Origin: Rachycentron canadum
Taxonomy: Eukaryota > Chordata > Actinopteri > Carangiformes > Rachycentridae
Direction: 5' to 3'
Assembly (NCBI GenBank): GCA_038496675.1
Contig: CM076662.1
Location: 14,700,719 to 14,764,718, forward strand
Length of the DNA stretch: 64,000 nucleotides
In this document: positions 49,301-62,780 of the stretch, one piece after another
How positions within the stretch are numbered: the stretch's first letter is position 1
Layout: each line of letters opens with the position of its first letter
Made by a program: the position numbers and the translations under genes
The notes under the pieces: model-generated
What the model was told of the DNA's origin: nothing
Seen by the model: only the letters and a program-made list of their open reading frames with translations
The model's database searches: none

Positions 49301-52300
49301 CTAGTCTTCTTGGAGGTACTTCTGGAGCTCAGTTTCCAGGGCCACCATTGACTGTCTCTCATCCTCATCTTCCTCATCACTTGGCAGAGTCTCATCACCA
49401 TGATCTGGGAATAAGCCTGGCCTATTGTAAACTTTAGGACTGGACCGGTGCTGTGGTGAACCTGTTAAAAGAAGAGAGTCTTGAATACATTAAAGCCATT
49501 GTTAACAGTCAAGCAGTTTGTTAAAACAGGGTGGGAAACTTTGAATGTTGCAGAAAAAAAAAATGTACAAAGAAGACAAATACTAATTTTATTGCAGTTA
49601 TCACAGGTGGAAACTGAAGGCATCTGATTCGGAAAACACGGTTGGCCACAATCTGGCTAGAATGAGTACTCACAATAGCTCTGAGTTGCAGGAACCACCT
49701 CTGCCCAGCTGTACTCTGCCAGAGAAATGGGCTGGCTGATCCACGACTGCAGCAGCAGCTGGTCCAAAGTCATTCTCAGGGCAGGATCATGGTGCAGTAG
49801 CCCACATAACACACCACTGAGCTCTGAGAGAGAGCATAGAAGAATTTTCAGCACTGAGATACTAAAATGTTTTATAGGAATAGAGATTTATGTGACAGCC
49901 AGTGATAATGTAAAAAAAACAAACAAACAAACAAAAAAAAACAACTATTTATTTTCAGCCAATAACAAAGAACAGCAGAATACCTGGAGAGAGGGGGAAT
50001 GGAGGGTTGAGCTTGGCCTCCAGGATCTCACCCACATCACAGAAGGGGTTCTCACTAAATAGCAGAGTGTAGAGCAAAACCCCCAGAGACCACATCTCCA
50101 GCTCTGGACCCTCATAGCTACAAAGTGGAAAAAAATAAAACACCAACAAGACAAACAATAATTACAGTGAGCTCGACATTATTGAGAACATGTCAGCATT
50201 TTATTCACTCGTTTTAGTGTCCTTGAAGTTAATGTGTTTAACCATACATTAATAAGGTTAATGGGTCATAAAAGTCATACACTTGAAAACTGACCTAGAT
50301 TCTGCTCTATGGCTTAATGCTTTGCAAGCAAGCAGGTCAGTTATTCCCCTTTTAACCTAAACTGTCAATAAAGCTGAGCTGTTATAAAATTTCCTATGTG
50401 GAACAAACATTCTCAAGTGTTATATACTCACGGATTTCCCTGAAGCACTTCTGGGGAGCAGTATTCCAGCGTGCCACAGAAATTGTAAAAAAGCTTCCCT
50501 GGAGCCATCATGGCAGCAGAGCCAAAGTCTATCAGTCGAATGTGGAAACACTTGTCGATGATGATGTTTTCATCTTTTATGTCCCTGTGAAGGATGTTCT
50601 TAGTCCGCAGATAGAAGACTGCTGCCACCAGCTGAGAAACAGGGAGAACCCCCAGTTTAACAAGGACCAAATGGACACTTGATATTTCAGTCCCCATTTC
50701 TCTGTCAGGCATTTTTAAATCCATATATATACACTATACCTGTCTAAAGATGTAGCTGGACAGTGGCTCATCCAGCCTCGGCTGCATGTCGATGAATTCA
50801 AAAAGGTCTAAACCATCTCCATGTTTCTCCATCACCAACTGGAAGTAACTCCCATTCTCAAACACCTCCAGAACCTTAGTGGCACACACAAATAATGTAG
50901 AGTGAATGGATTTAATATTAGAAACAAATGATTTTAAAATTTTGTGACTTAAGTGTTCTGATGAAACAACTGTTACCTTGACAATGTTGTGGTGCTGTAC
51001 CCGTGTCAGTATGGCAATCTCTTGGCTGACTCGTCCCAGCATGGGATCATTTACCCAGCAATCGCTCACTATCCTGGCCTTACTAATGAACTTCACTATT
51101 ACCTGCAAATTTTGACAATTTGGTTAAGAGGCCATAACATTAAAGACACAAACTGCCACTTATTGAGAATGATATGATTCTGGATTAATAAAATTATTTT
51201 CTTACTTCTTCTCCATCACAGCGCCTTACTGCCTTCCAGACAAAACCAAAGGCTCCTTTACCCACTGCTTTAAGTGGCTGGTACTCTTCTTCAAACTGCC
51301 CATCACAGGCACGAGACTGGTCGAGGTCCATGGTGGTGCGTAAAGCCTCTCTATGACTGGCCTCACCAATCTTCTGAAGGGAAGAATCGGCAAATGATGA
51401 ATGAGGTGGAAGCAGAACAAAACTTTAAACGTTGTGATAAATATCAAGTCCCATACTAACTTAAGATAACTTATTATCTTTATCCCCACTGACCTCTCCT
51501 AGACTGGCTGCTGAATGGTTGATCATTGATCGATCAGTTTGCAACATTGTTCCCTGCTGGCCAGGCCTACTCATCCACACACAGAACATAGAGCTTCCAT
51601 CAGGGAGGTAAGTCCTGCACACATCACACTGCACATCTGGAGAGAGAAAAAAATAGTTAAAGTCGATTTGCTTTATGTAAGAGTATCTGTAGATTTTTAT
51701 GAGAAAATTAAAATTACAGTGTAGAATAACACTTTATTTGTACCAACCCACTCTCGTGCCATCTCTGTGATATGCAGTTCCATCAAATCGACCCTCCAGT
51801 ATTTCTGCAGCGTTCAAGGAAAGGCCATGTCCATTTACCTTCTGTTTCTTTGGTGTGGATGTAGCAGGAATGTCAGCCACTGACTGAATGCCACCATTCA
51901 TTTGCATGCAGAACTCCTCGCTCTTCCCTTTATGAGTTGAAGAGAGAGCTTCCCAGTGAGCCTGCTCGCCTGGGCCCTTTTCTTGTTTTTCACTTAAGCC
52001 ATTTTGGACCTCCACAGCAGCATCTCCTGTCTCAACAGAATCTGGCTCCTGGTCTGACCCTACCCCGCATGGTGAGGGTGTGCGCAGGAGCTCGGCTGTA
52101 TCACAGGATGTCAGGGAGTGTTGGTTGTCATTGTCATACATTCTACCGCTTAGCAGCTCTACACTACTGCTCAGATCTAGGTCAGCCAGGGCCCTAGTCA
52201 CCAGATCGCCATTGCTGTTGAGGTCCAGGAAGCAGCTGGCTGAGTCCACTATTTGTGCTGAATGAGAGTCCTCTGCTTGGCCTGGGTCAGAACCACCATG

Positions 52301-55300
52301 GCCGGCAAACTTTTCACAGAAGCCAGATGATGACCTAGGAAATTATTGTGATTGTTGAAACTCAAACAATGGCACTATACTGGAAAATCTTAACACATGC
52401 AAGTGGTTTTATTTTATCAAAAAGGAACTGGGGAAATGCTAAGTGTGTTGTCAGTTTTCTGTAAAATCTCAAACAGGCATGTCATTGTCTTTAAGGGCTG
52501 CATTGCACCCACACAGCTGTAAATTGTGGATTATTTCAGGCTACTCTGCTTGAAAAAGATGCAAATGAGAAGCAGTTCAATACAGACGGATATTATGGAA
52601 TTACCCTGCAGTTACAGGAGAGATACGCTTTCCTCTCAATTAAGGTATTCAACTAAATGTTACTGCCTTTTTTCTCAGTGAAGCTTCAACCCTTAAGCAG
52701 TATAGCCTAAACAATTTGAATCAAAGCACTAAAGGAGTAAAGATGTTTGAAAAAATGAATCCCTTCAATGATATGTGAAGCATTCCCAATTTTCCTTATC
52801 TTTTAGCCTTGACTACTGACATAAAAGATGGGTTGTTTTAACAATAAAATGTAGGGATTAATGTAAATTACATGAAAATAAGCTTGTTGCACATTTGGTG
52901 CTAAAAATGCGCTGAATTAAATGAATCATAATTTCTCCCCTCACCTGCTCTCCAGTGAGATCACCTCAAAGCTGGAGTCTTGCAGGTCAGAGGCACATGA
53001 TCTGTGGTCTTTACTTCTGTCCGGAGAGGCACCACCCATCCTGCCATCAGTTTGTCCTTTCTGATTGGGAGTGTCTGAACAGGAAAACAATAGCACTATA
53101 ATATGCTCAGTGCAGTTTCTTAAAGTTTGAAACAGCATTAAAAGAACAGTCTTTAAGTATGAAATCACTGAGGGCTGCACCATTAATCAAAATATAATTG
53201 AAATTACAATATGGCCAACTACCAATCTAAAAGGGATTTTTTTATACCAACAAAAATATATCCTGACATTCTTGTACATTGTTAGCACTACAAGCATTGT
53301 GGAATTACAGAGATACCCCAGCCTACAAAATCATTGTCTCCAGATATAAATGATGATGTAATTTGTAACAAACATGCTTATTTGGTACAAATTACTAACA
53401 AATAATTTTTAATTAGTCAGTGAAAATATAATTCAAAAGTGATCATTCCAACTGAAATCACGTCTGCCAGGATAATCACAATATGACTTTTTTTAAACAT
53501 CAATGTTCTGTTTATTGCCCTTTTAGACATATACTGTTGTATAGTTTCTGGGGTGCAAGAAAGAACTACAAATAAATGACTGTAGAAAACAGAAATAGTT
53601 TACCTGGGGAAAATCTTACCTGGGATAATCTCAGTGGCAGTGTGGTTATTTTTCTGAACCTCACTGTGTAGATGCTGTTCTAGGTTATGGTTTGGGGGTT
53701 CAGGGAGAACCCGGCACAAGAAGGTCCCTTCCTCTGGAGGTTCCACCCAGGCAAATGTCTTGAGTAGTGCCTGAGTGCTGTCTGCACTGTCTAACTGGCG
53801 ACTGCAGGGAGCAACCTGGGCTGCCTCCTCCAACAGCTCAGTTGTGTCATCAGGCCTGAGGAGAGAGTAATTGGATTTTAATTTAAATAGTTCCACTCTG
53901 GATCAAATCAAAAGATTGAAAGTGTCACACTTTAAGGACAAAACCTAATAGGTAGCATTTTATAGGTGGTTTATTAGTAGAATGGGGTGGTTTTGAGGTA
54001 TCACTTCTATTAAAAAGCTGTTGTAGTTACAGCCAAACTGTTCCTATAAATCACTGAATCACAAAAATGACAAAAGGTGTCATTATTGGGTTTTTCAACT
54101 GAATGGATCAGAATACAAAATATCACATCAGAATATTTGCAAGTAGAAGTTGGCATTTTAGAGACTACAAGCTCTCTCATCTCTTTATGATCAAAGACAT
54201 GCATGCACATGCATATATTTAATGTTTAAACCCCTCATAGATGTCTTGTTGCTTATAAACACTGCAAAACTGTCAAAAAAGCCATTCTTGTTTTGTGCCC
54301 CAAGCTGTTGCATTAGTTATTGTGGGAGTCAGGATATATACAACAGCCAGTAATATTCAATTGTGAATTTCATATAATGATCATTTCTCATCTGGAAGGA
54401 CAGAAAAACCATTCAATATAGTTCATGGGCATAATTATTTTGAAAGCTGACATTGTTTCCCAGAGGCACTCGGTTTGATGTGTTCTTGCCTTAAGGCCAC
54501 TAGATCTTACTTATTTAGCTGTAACAAGAGTAAAGTCTTAAAACTTTGTAGTATAGTCACTAAATCTTATGATAAAGAACTTTATTTACCAAAAACACAA
54601 CACATAACCATTTGAGGAAAGAAATTGTTTTATTCATGTTTTCTTTAAAGCCCTTCATATTGATCTCTTCCACATGCCGTAACATTATTTGTCCAACAGA
54701 TGGCAAAATAGATAAATTTTAATACATAGTAAATCCAAATCCTTAGCTCCTCATGACAATATTATGTTGTGAAGCTATTTGTATCCCACAGATAAACTAT
54801 TTTCATCCTAAAAATTTAGAAAAAAGAGAAATAAACTACAGTAAAAGCTTATTTCTTAAAGGAAAGCTGTAAGTTTAAGAGTGTTTTAGTGTCTCTACTG
54901 GCTGGTTAGACACACAGAAAGCATATCAACCTTGGCTATAGAGTTGCTGCTGTTTTCCAGATTTACTGCAAAGCACATTAAATATACATGTGGTCTCCTG
55001 CTTTTCGGTGCTTGAATGCTGCTACAGCAGCTTGTGTCACAAGCAAGCCCAAATTCTGATGCATTCAAAGATATAACCTTCTGTCCAAATTAAATGCATC
55101 ATTCAAGAAGTTAATTATCCTTGTTCAATTCTTGAAAACAAAGGATTCAGGTGGGATGATAGTGAGCACATACAGACATGTACTTACATAACCATCCGTG
55201 TAGAGGTGACTGCAGGGGGGGAAAGAGTTGACAGAGCACTGCCCTGTTTCTCCAGCCGGGTGCTGGTTCCAGTAAAGATCCTGCCCCTCCCTGTTGAGGT

Positions 55301-58300
55301 TCTTTCCATGACAGCCTGATGCACCATGGCCATATCTCCAGCCACCAGTGAGGATGGATCTATGATTAAGAGAATGATGCAAATGATTCAATCACATATA
55401 GTATAAATGATCCTGTATGAAAAGACAAAATACAAACAATTAAATTCGGTGTAAAAGAGAAGAGTACAGAAACCATTGTGAAGTTCATATGTGCAAAAAA
55501 ACAAAAAAATGTCTAGTCAGACACATTACATCACTAATTTTTGTTTTACCAAAGAGATAATACTAACATTAATCACAGCAAGTAGATTGTGAAACTATAG
55601 CAACTGGTACACATTAGAATTGGGTACAAAGGCTCACCAGATTTTCCTGATATTTTGAATGAGGCTGTATTTTTACTAGCCTCTACCTGGGAATCAGGGA
55701 ATGGACAGGCCCTTCTGTCTGAGGCAGACATCCAGTCATAGAAACCAGGCATCAGGAAAGTGACAGTCTGTTGATGACAAAGCAGCAGTGACAGAAGTGA
55801 GGGTTGGCACAGCCCTCAATCCAAAGAGCCCTGTTCAACTGGTCATGTTGGCTAACCTTTCCTAACAGCTCATCCTTGCTGTAGCCAAACAGACTGAGGG
55901 CCAGGTGGTTGTGGATGCTGGAGATGGAGCCATTAGGGAGGAGCAGTAGGAGACCACTCAGAGGAGCAAACACCCAAACTGTTCCAGAGTACTCCAGTGC
56001 AGGGCCTGGGGAAATGACGCTGCTCTCCACCTTGTCTTGAGAGTCCAGACACATGGTGAAGATTCACAATTACTACAACTTATATGGCAATGTATACTGT
56101 TAACCCATAGTAATTATTTTGCATACTGAATGACTTCCTGATAAAGGACATTAAAGACTCCAGTTTCTAAGCTGCCATTGCTAGAGCCATATATGATCAG
56201 TATCAATATGGTCAATGTGGGTCATATTAGGTTTATGCAAATCTATCCAGCAACTGTCGCTGTGAAAATCATGCATCTCCAAACTGACTGTTTTTTCTAC
56301 CTTGTGCAGGTAGACATGCAGATTTCAAATACTCCAGTGCGTTTTAAAATGGTTTTTAATGAAATATGAACACATATGAACAACATATGTGTTGTGCATA
56401 ACATTTATGTTGCTTTAGGTTGGTTTCATTGTAAATCCATCCATTTGTTGATGCAGTTTTTGGCATAAACTGGAGTAATTAGTGAGGATTTCTCCTACTG
56501 TTAAATAACTTCACCAACATGGCTAAGAATGTCAGATGTCAGCTACTTCAGAGTGACTGTTACCTCCCCACCACGATGTGACTTTTTTAAAAATCTATTC
56601 TCTCCATATTTTTCATTTGAAGTCTGGAGTCTTACACTACAAGATGTTTGAGCAGGATAACAGCACATCATACGGGATTATGCCGTTTTTCTCAAAATAA
56701 CATTACGTGTGTTTTAATCCCTCTTTGACCTAGCCATAAGTGCCAGCTGAGTCTTCAAAGTAAACAACTTACCGGAGGACTGCTCTTTCCCATGCTCATG
56801 CTTTTCAGAGTGTCGGGCTTCTGCCTTGCAGAAAGGGGGAGTGAGAGGAGAGCAAGGCTGCTTATCACGTGCATCTGCTCTTTCTTCACTATATGTTGGA
56901 TAGGTGCAACCAGTCCCATTTTTTTGGTGTTGGGGTTTTCCACATACTACTGCCCCCTGAAGTTTGATACAGAGTGGGACTGACACACCACCTTTACTTT
57001 TACCACACTCTCTCTGAACCCTCAGCGTCTAAAAGTAAAAAGGAAAAGCCAAGTCAAATAAATACCTAAAATGATGTGGGATATAATTTATTTTTTAACT
57101 GTCTAAAAAGCACATTGGTAAACATAAACTTAAAAGCAAAGCTTAAAAGAGGAAGCTTTCCTTAGCTGAGAGGGACATATTGTGGTTGTAAATTGTACTT
57201 ACTTTGGGCAATGCATGACTGCTGAGGGGGACTTGTAAAAAGGGGATTAGCTTCTTAACTGACACCCCTTTTAACTCATCAGGATGGTGGTATCCAAGTA
57301 GATGGGCAAATGCCAAGTCACAGGTTAGAATGGTGCCCTAGAAATGTCAAATTAAAGTGTAACAAACAACTGTGTTAATGAGTTGGAAAATTATATTTTA
57401 TCCTGTAGGGTATAGTTTAAGATGGGAAGAGTGTAATACCATGTAAAAAGCAGGAAAGCTGGATTTCTCATTAAAATTGTTGCAAAAAAAAAAAAAAAAA
57501 CAAAAGCAAAGAAAAATCATAACACTATAGGTGCTAAATGAAGACATACTCACATCTTGTGAAAAGGTAAGAAAGGCTGATAACCTTTCAACATTTTCCA
57601 TCATGACAAGCCAGTGTGCTTCATTTTGTGACAATTTGTGGGTACACACTGACACTGGCATCTCTCCAGATAATGTCATAACGTCCACCTACAGACAAAG
57701 TATTTAACATGCACATATATAGACAGACACATTGTGGTGATGTGGGGAGGTGTAAGTAATTTAAGACAGCTGACTGAATAGTAGTTTGGTGTAATTGTGG
57801 TTAAAGGAAAATTCAAGAAGTGCATCGTTATTTTCATTTTTAACTTTGCAGCATATTTCATACCACTTTCCCACACACAGCCGCAACAGTTCCATCCACT
57901 AGTGGAAAATCTTCTTCTAATGCTTGGTTCAGAATCTGACTGGTTTTCTTCAGGAGACAGAACAAGTTTTTTCCAATCAGCTCATCAGTGGTGCACTCAA
58001 ATAGCTTGCAGGCCTGTTCATTAGCTGACAAAATCTGAAAAAAGAACATAGAAAACATTTAGTGGGTATGTTCTAGTTGCAGTGCTGTTTTCTGCTTAGC
58101 TGTCACTGCTCACATTAAGCAGACAGACAGTACCTCTCTGGTTTTATCATGGACAGTAAGAATGGCTTTGTTCGGGTTGAGGACAGGTGAACATCCTGAC
58201 AGGCCAAATCTTCCAGAGATTAGCTGACAGAACAGGCTTTCCTCTGTCTCTGACATAGTGGATGGGTGTGGTAGGCAGGCAGAAACTTGGGAGCCAGGAT

Positions 58301-58880
58301 ACAAGTTAGAGATTTGATAGTTTCTTGTCGCGATAGAACTGCAAATATCCAGACATTCACCTGTAAGCAGAAATTGGGGAGAAGTTTTTTTTTAGGCTGG
58401 GACTAAAAATCACTTTTGTGTTATAGTCCAAGTCGACATTCTCCTCCCACCCCACCCCCCTATAAATCAGCCCCTAAGTCAAATACAGTCAGTTACCTTG
58501 ACCAGGCATAAAGAAAACACTAAGCCTCAATTTTAGGCCCCTTTTCTTGGTGAATTATCTAATATGTTTGCAGATTAATTGTATGTCAATTGATTGATCA
58601 TTTCAGCTCTACTGACAAATTGTAAGCAAAACATTGGCTTGTCTTGCATGGGGCCAGAAGCCAGTTTATACTCACCTGTCAAAGAACCAGGACAAAAACG
58701 ACGTTGCAATGCCAATTGTCTCTTCTTGTACAGCGGTTTCTGAGTGTTTGGATAAGACTTATTCAGGTCAAAGTCATCTTCCAGGAGATCAGAGGAGAGG
58801 TCGGGCACCACACAAATAGTGTCTCCTTTAAATCGGGTGCTTTTGCTCACACCAAAACGAGCCTCAGTCGACAGCGACAT
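49301..58880 (-). CDS. pask: PASK, PAS-domain serine/threonine kinase (complete)
   Basis: Twenty exons join in phase from ATG 58880 to TAG 49301, giving 1,259 aa (human 1,323). Borders: 58676-58880, 58134-58360, 57864-58034, 57554-57688, 57203-57337, 56773-57028, 55857-56035, 55638-55767, 55188-55359, 53620-53855, 52945-53074, 51748-52334, 51494-51636, 51206-51373, 50977-51102, 50740-50874, 50432-50631, 49984-50117, 49674-49823, 49301-49461. PAS-type sequences lie at about residues 120-290 (ILSANEQACKLFECTTDELIG) and near 400-460 (LFGYSKDELLGK). A long variable linker follows. The kinase domain starts near 930: glycine loop GKGAFGFVW (940-948), VIVK lysine 962, HRDIKDEN (Asp 1062), DFG (Asp 1080), and CSPEVL in place of APE. 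PASK senses metabolic state and phosphorylates targets in glycogen and lipid metabolism. The catalytic residues are intact. Confidence 0.95.
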
Positions 58881-58893
58881 TGCTGTTAGTTAC

Positions 58894-59560
58894 CCTGACA
58901 ACGATACATAATCTGTTCATAGGCTCCAGCGATGCAATAACAGAGAAAAGTGTACAGGTTAGCTTTGTAAAGCAGCCTCATCTAATAGAAAAACTGTTTT
59001 ATTGATAACCTTAAATTTCCTCAGGTATTAGCGTCAGATTTAAGGATGAAGTCCAACACAACGCTCACCTCAGGTCGAAGGAAGGTGCAGTTTAGCTTGA
59101 ATTTCCCAGCTGTTTGGACAATTAATGGCCACGGCAGTTTGCGTTGACGCTAGTTGACAAGGTAACGTTACCCCCCTGCTCCACTCAGCTAGCTAGCCAT
59201 CTGCTAGCTTCGCCGCTAACGTTAACACACACAAAACGCTGCCGCGCCGTTTGGCTCTTGAATAACACGGCTTGCCGTTGCAATTTTGAACTATACTCTA
59301 TGACTATACTCAAAAGGAACGTTACCGAAGCATCGGCACAATCTCGACACCACCTCAGCCAGCCAGGCTTGAATAAAACAGGTTTTAATTGCGTTTATCT
59401 CGCTTCGTCCAGCTTTAGCTTTTGTAAACCGCGGGTTTCGAGCGCCAGTCGAGTGGACGATTCGACGGGGTCGTCTGTAGCCAATCAAACATCACCCTTG
59501 CACAGCGGAACCGCTTATTGGATAATTCACCGGAAACGCCCGCCTTTGTTTCCATGGAAA
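58894..59560 (-). promoter_or_regulatory. Probable pask 5' UTR and promoter
   Basis: The start exon seems to begin at 58894 after a TTGTCAG acceptor. A strong donor (CCTGAG/GTGAGC, last exon base 59069) marks a non-coding exon upstream. About 59100-59560 is locally CpG-rich and holds CCAAT-type boxes on both strands (CCAAT 59481-59485; ATTGG 59517-59521). Confidence 0.5.
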
Positions 59561-61132
59561 CAGCGTCACAAAAGCAAATAAAATACGACATAAATTAGGA
59601 AAATGTCTGAAATGTAAGCATTTTTCACATATCAAATAAATAACTCAGGCAATATTTTATTAAGAAACAGCAAAACACAGTCGAACCCCAAGAGCAAACA
59701 ATAAAACTACCCCAAAATGTTTTAAAAGTCACAGACTTTTCTTAACAGGGGTTTACAGTCTAACTCAGCAAACAATAACTCTACCTTAGGTAGGCTACAG
59801 ACTATTATTTAATTTTATTGGATTAAAAAAACAAGGCATCCATAGCATAATAGAAAACTACTATAGAGTTTTAAAACATATCACATGAGAATTATAAGCT
59901 CTTTATTTGTATGTACAAATAAGATGAACCACACCAAAACACATTTGAACAGACAGAACATAAAGATAATCTCATTATGTAAAACTGGCATCTGGGAGAA
60001 GTTGGGCAAGAATTCAGTGTGTTCTAGGTGCAATGGCTGCAGGGGTCCATATGGTTTGTGTTTTTTTTTTTTTTTTTTTCCTACTGAGTCTCTTCATTAG
60101 CTACATGGCTTTGTTTGTTAAATCCACAAGCTCCCCCTTAGGAGAATCAACTGTGACAAGACAAACGTTTTAGCCACAACACAGACTGAAATTAAATGAA
60201 TCAGACATCATCATTGCTGACAGTCCAAATTATAAGTGGTTGAAGGGGCACAAGAAGAGAGTACACTACGCTGTACTTATGCAGGAGTGGAAAAAAACCC
60301 CCACAGAGATGATAAGCCCATTCTGACATAAGCCTAGCTGCTTAATAAGGAAAATATATAACAGTCAGTACAGATTTTTGAAACATATTTTAGCTTAATT
60401 TAGCTCTCTTGGTATAAGCGACAACATTGTGAGCAGAATTTCAGTTCATCCAGTACTGAAATGATTCATCACGTTGACAGATCAGCTCCACCTGTAAACG
60501 TATCATCTAGTCTGCTGAGACCACGCCCAATTGCACACATCAACAATGTTTTGATTTTTGTGTTTACATTACAAACATCTAATAAGGTAGATTTCTATAA
60601 CACTGGGTATATTTTGAAACAGATCATATTTTTGCTGTGTACTTACTGCAATGCCATGTATTTATGTGATACATTATGGAGCAGTAAGTGACTTTAAAGT
60701 TTTCTTGACTTGATCCATCAACACCCATACTTACGGAAGTAATTTGACAAAGTTTTTTTTTTTTTTGTAATAATGTAGTCTTTTGCTTCATTGAATTTGT
60801 GGTTCAGCAGCTTTTGTACAGGTTTTTTGGAATGGATTTTTACTCCAGAAATCCTTTTGCTGGATCCATTAACTGTTGTTCAGACTGAGTCCAGTGGCTA
60901 GCTGCTATAGCTGTAGCATGCATGCTTTTTCAAGTAACTCATTTTACAATAATGAGTACCGGTTGATCTTCATACAGACAAGGAGCCAAGCAGAACACTT
61001 TACATAGTCACTCACACAGTCATACGCGCACACGGGCAAAGTTGGGCACGCATTTATGGTGCCATGGCTGTGAAAAGTGAGCTTTGATAAGCTTTTCGAG
61101 CATAGTTTACTGAAAGGAGAGGCAGGTTCACT
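59561..61132. other. Between pask and the kcnab1-like gene; 3' UTR of the latter
   Basis: AT-rich DNA with poly-T tracts at about 60061-60079 and 60750-60766. The part near 61132 is probably the 3' UTR of the potassium-channel beta subunit gene. No further exon is seen. Confidence 0.5.
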
Positions 61133-62016
61133 CTAATGGTGGTAGTCCCTTTTACTGTGAGGACGATTTCCCAGAATATGATCAACCTCTGTGGCAATGC
61201 CTGCTGTCATCTTAGGAATTACCTGTGGTGTACAAAAGAAAAGAAAAGAAAACTGCATTAGACCACATAGTGACATGATTATTTAGTATTACTCAGGCCT
61301 CAGTAATGGTCTTTATACCTGAATGGCTCCCAGATTCTCTGTTAGTTGACTTGGATTGGAGGATCCCAGCAACACTGAGCTCACTCCCTCATTCCTCAGG
61401 CACCAAGCTTAATATAGATAGGATAGGAGGACTTTTTAGCTCGTGCAGTACGAAGGCATCAAACAGTATATACAGAGACACAGAATTTTGCACGCTGAAA
61501 CATTTTCTTTGATCGCATTCACAGGAATGGAAAGTTGAGGGTCATAGGGTGTTTATGATGTCCCTCACCTATGGCTAGCTGTGGCAAAGTACATCCAAGC
61601 TTCTCTGCGATATGAGCCAGTTCCTTTAGCTTGGCTTGTTGTTTTCTCCCATCTTCACTCATTATTTTCTCCCTCAACCACTGATATGGCTGGAGGAGCA
61701 GTAAAAGTGAAAGAATGAGAATTACACCTCAAAATCAGGCATAGATAACCTGAGCCAGATTATGCTATTTGAACGAACATATAGCACTAGACAGATGGTC
61801 TGATTAAATTTAATTTGTACCTTCATCGAGGCCCTGGAGGATTCTGGGACACCATTCTCATACTTTCCAGTGATGATTCCACAGGCCAGAGGGGACCAGG
61901 AGACTACACCCACACCTAAGATCAAAAATCACCACTAAGCAATAGGATAAAATCTTTCACAGTCCTAAATCCACTAAAAAAGAAATTATATATATATATA
62001 TATATACATACATACA

Positions 62017-62052
<36 letters not shown>

Positions 62053-62780
62053 TATACACACACACACACTTACCTATCTTGTGGTAAAGCTCTGGGAGCT
62101 GAGTTTCCACTTTCTCCCTCTGGAAGAAATGATATTCAGCCTGCTCACATACAGGTGGAATCAGATTAAACTGCCTGGCCACAGAATATGCCTCCTGATT
62201 GAATGTGAAGAGAGAATCAAAAGAAAGGGGAGAAGATGAGGAAACGGGCACAAATACTGACCTTTATGCTCAAAGATTTTCTTCTTTTTCTATACTATAT
62301 TTTCTATCTATTTTTTCTATTTTTCTATCTATTGCAGATAGTGTTTAAAGATATTAACTCATTTTGAATTTTATTGTCCCTTTCTACAGTATTAGTAACA
62401 CAGGGAGTAGAGATAGCTTAGTTGTGACAGCAAAATGGATATCATGATAAACAGAAGCTCTTCCACTGTACTGTATTTCATTGCACATGCACTGTAACAT
62501 ACATATATGCATTTTCCTATATTCTGAAATCACTCAGGAATATGTCTGACTGTAATTGCTTGGTAGCAAATATATGTTTCATGGTATTAAAAAAAGTTCC
62601 AACAGTATGATTACAGGGATAAACAAACATTGATTAATATCAATATAAATAGTGATGTGACCAAGTGATGAACAAAGACTTATCCATTACTCACCATAAT
62701 CTCCATGGCGGACCACCGTGATGTCCCCCAGTACATAGACATGCCCTGGTTGATGACATGTGTCATAGCTCTCACTATCT
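61133..62780 (-). CDS. kcnab1: Kv channel beta subunit (kcnab1-like), C-terminal 200 residues; 5' part outside window
   Basis: Six in-phase exons: 62695-62780, 62074-62194, 61821-61915, 61569-61689, 61319-61407 and 61133-61222. They encode the C-terminal 200 residues of a Kv-beta subunit, an aldo-keto reductase-fold cytoplasmic protein that binds NADPH and tunes Kv1 channel inactivation and trafficking. Recognisable motifs are EIVRAMTHVINQGMSMYWGT, SRWSAMEIM, CEQAEYHFFQREKVE, LACGIITGKYENGVPESSRA (the cofactor-binding SRAS region), LGCTLPQLAIAWCLRNEG, and SSVLLGSS. GVPESSRAS and VPESS spacing favour KCNAB1 over KCNAB2 and KCNAB3. The C-terminus HSKRDYHH differs from the usual KKDYRS. Upstream exons with the catalytic Tyr/Asp/Lys are not in the window. 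Confidence 0.9.
61984..62069. repeat. Compound (TA)/(CATA)/(CA)n microsatellite
   Basis: A TA run, about eleven CATA units, more TA, then a short CA run. It lies in a kcnab1 intron, ending a few bases before the donor at 62073. Confidence 0.95.
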
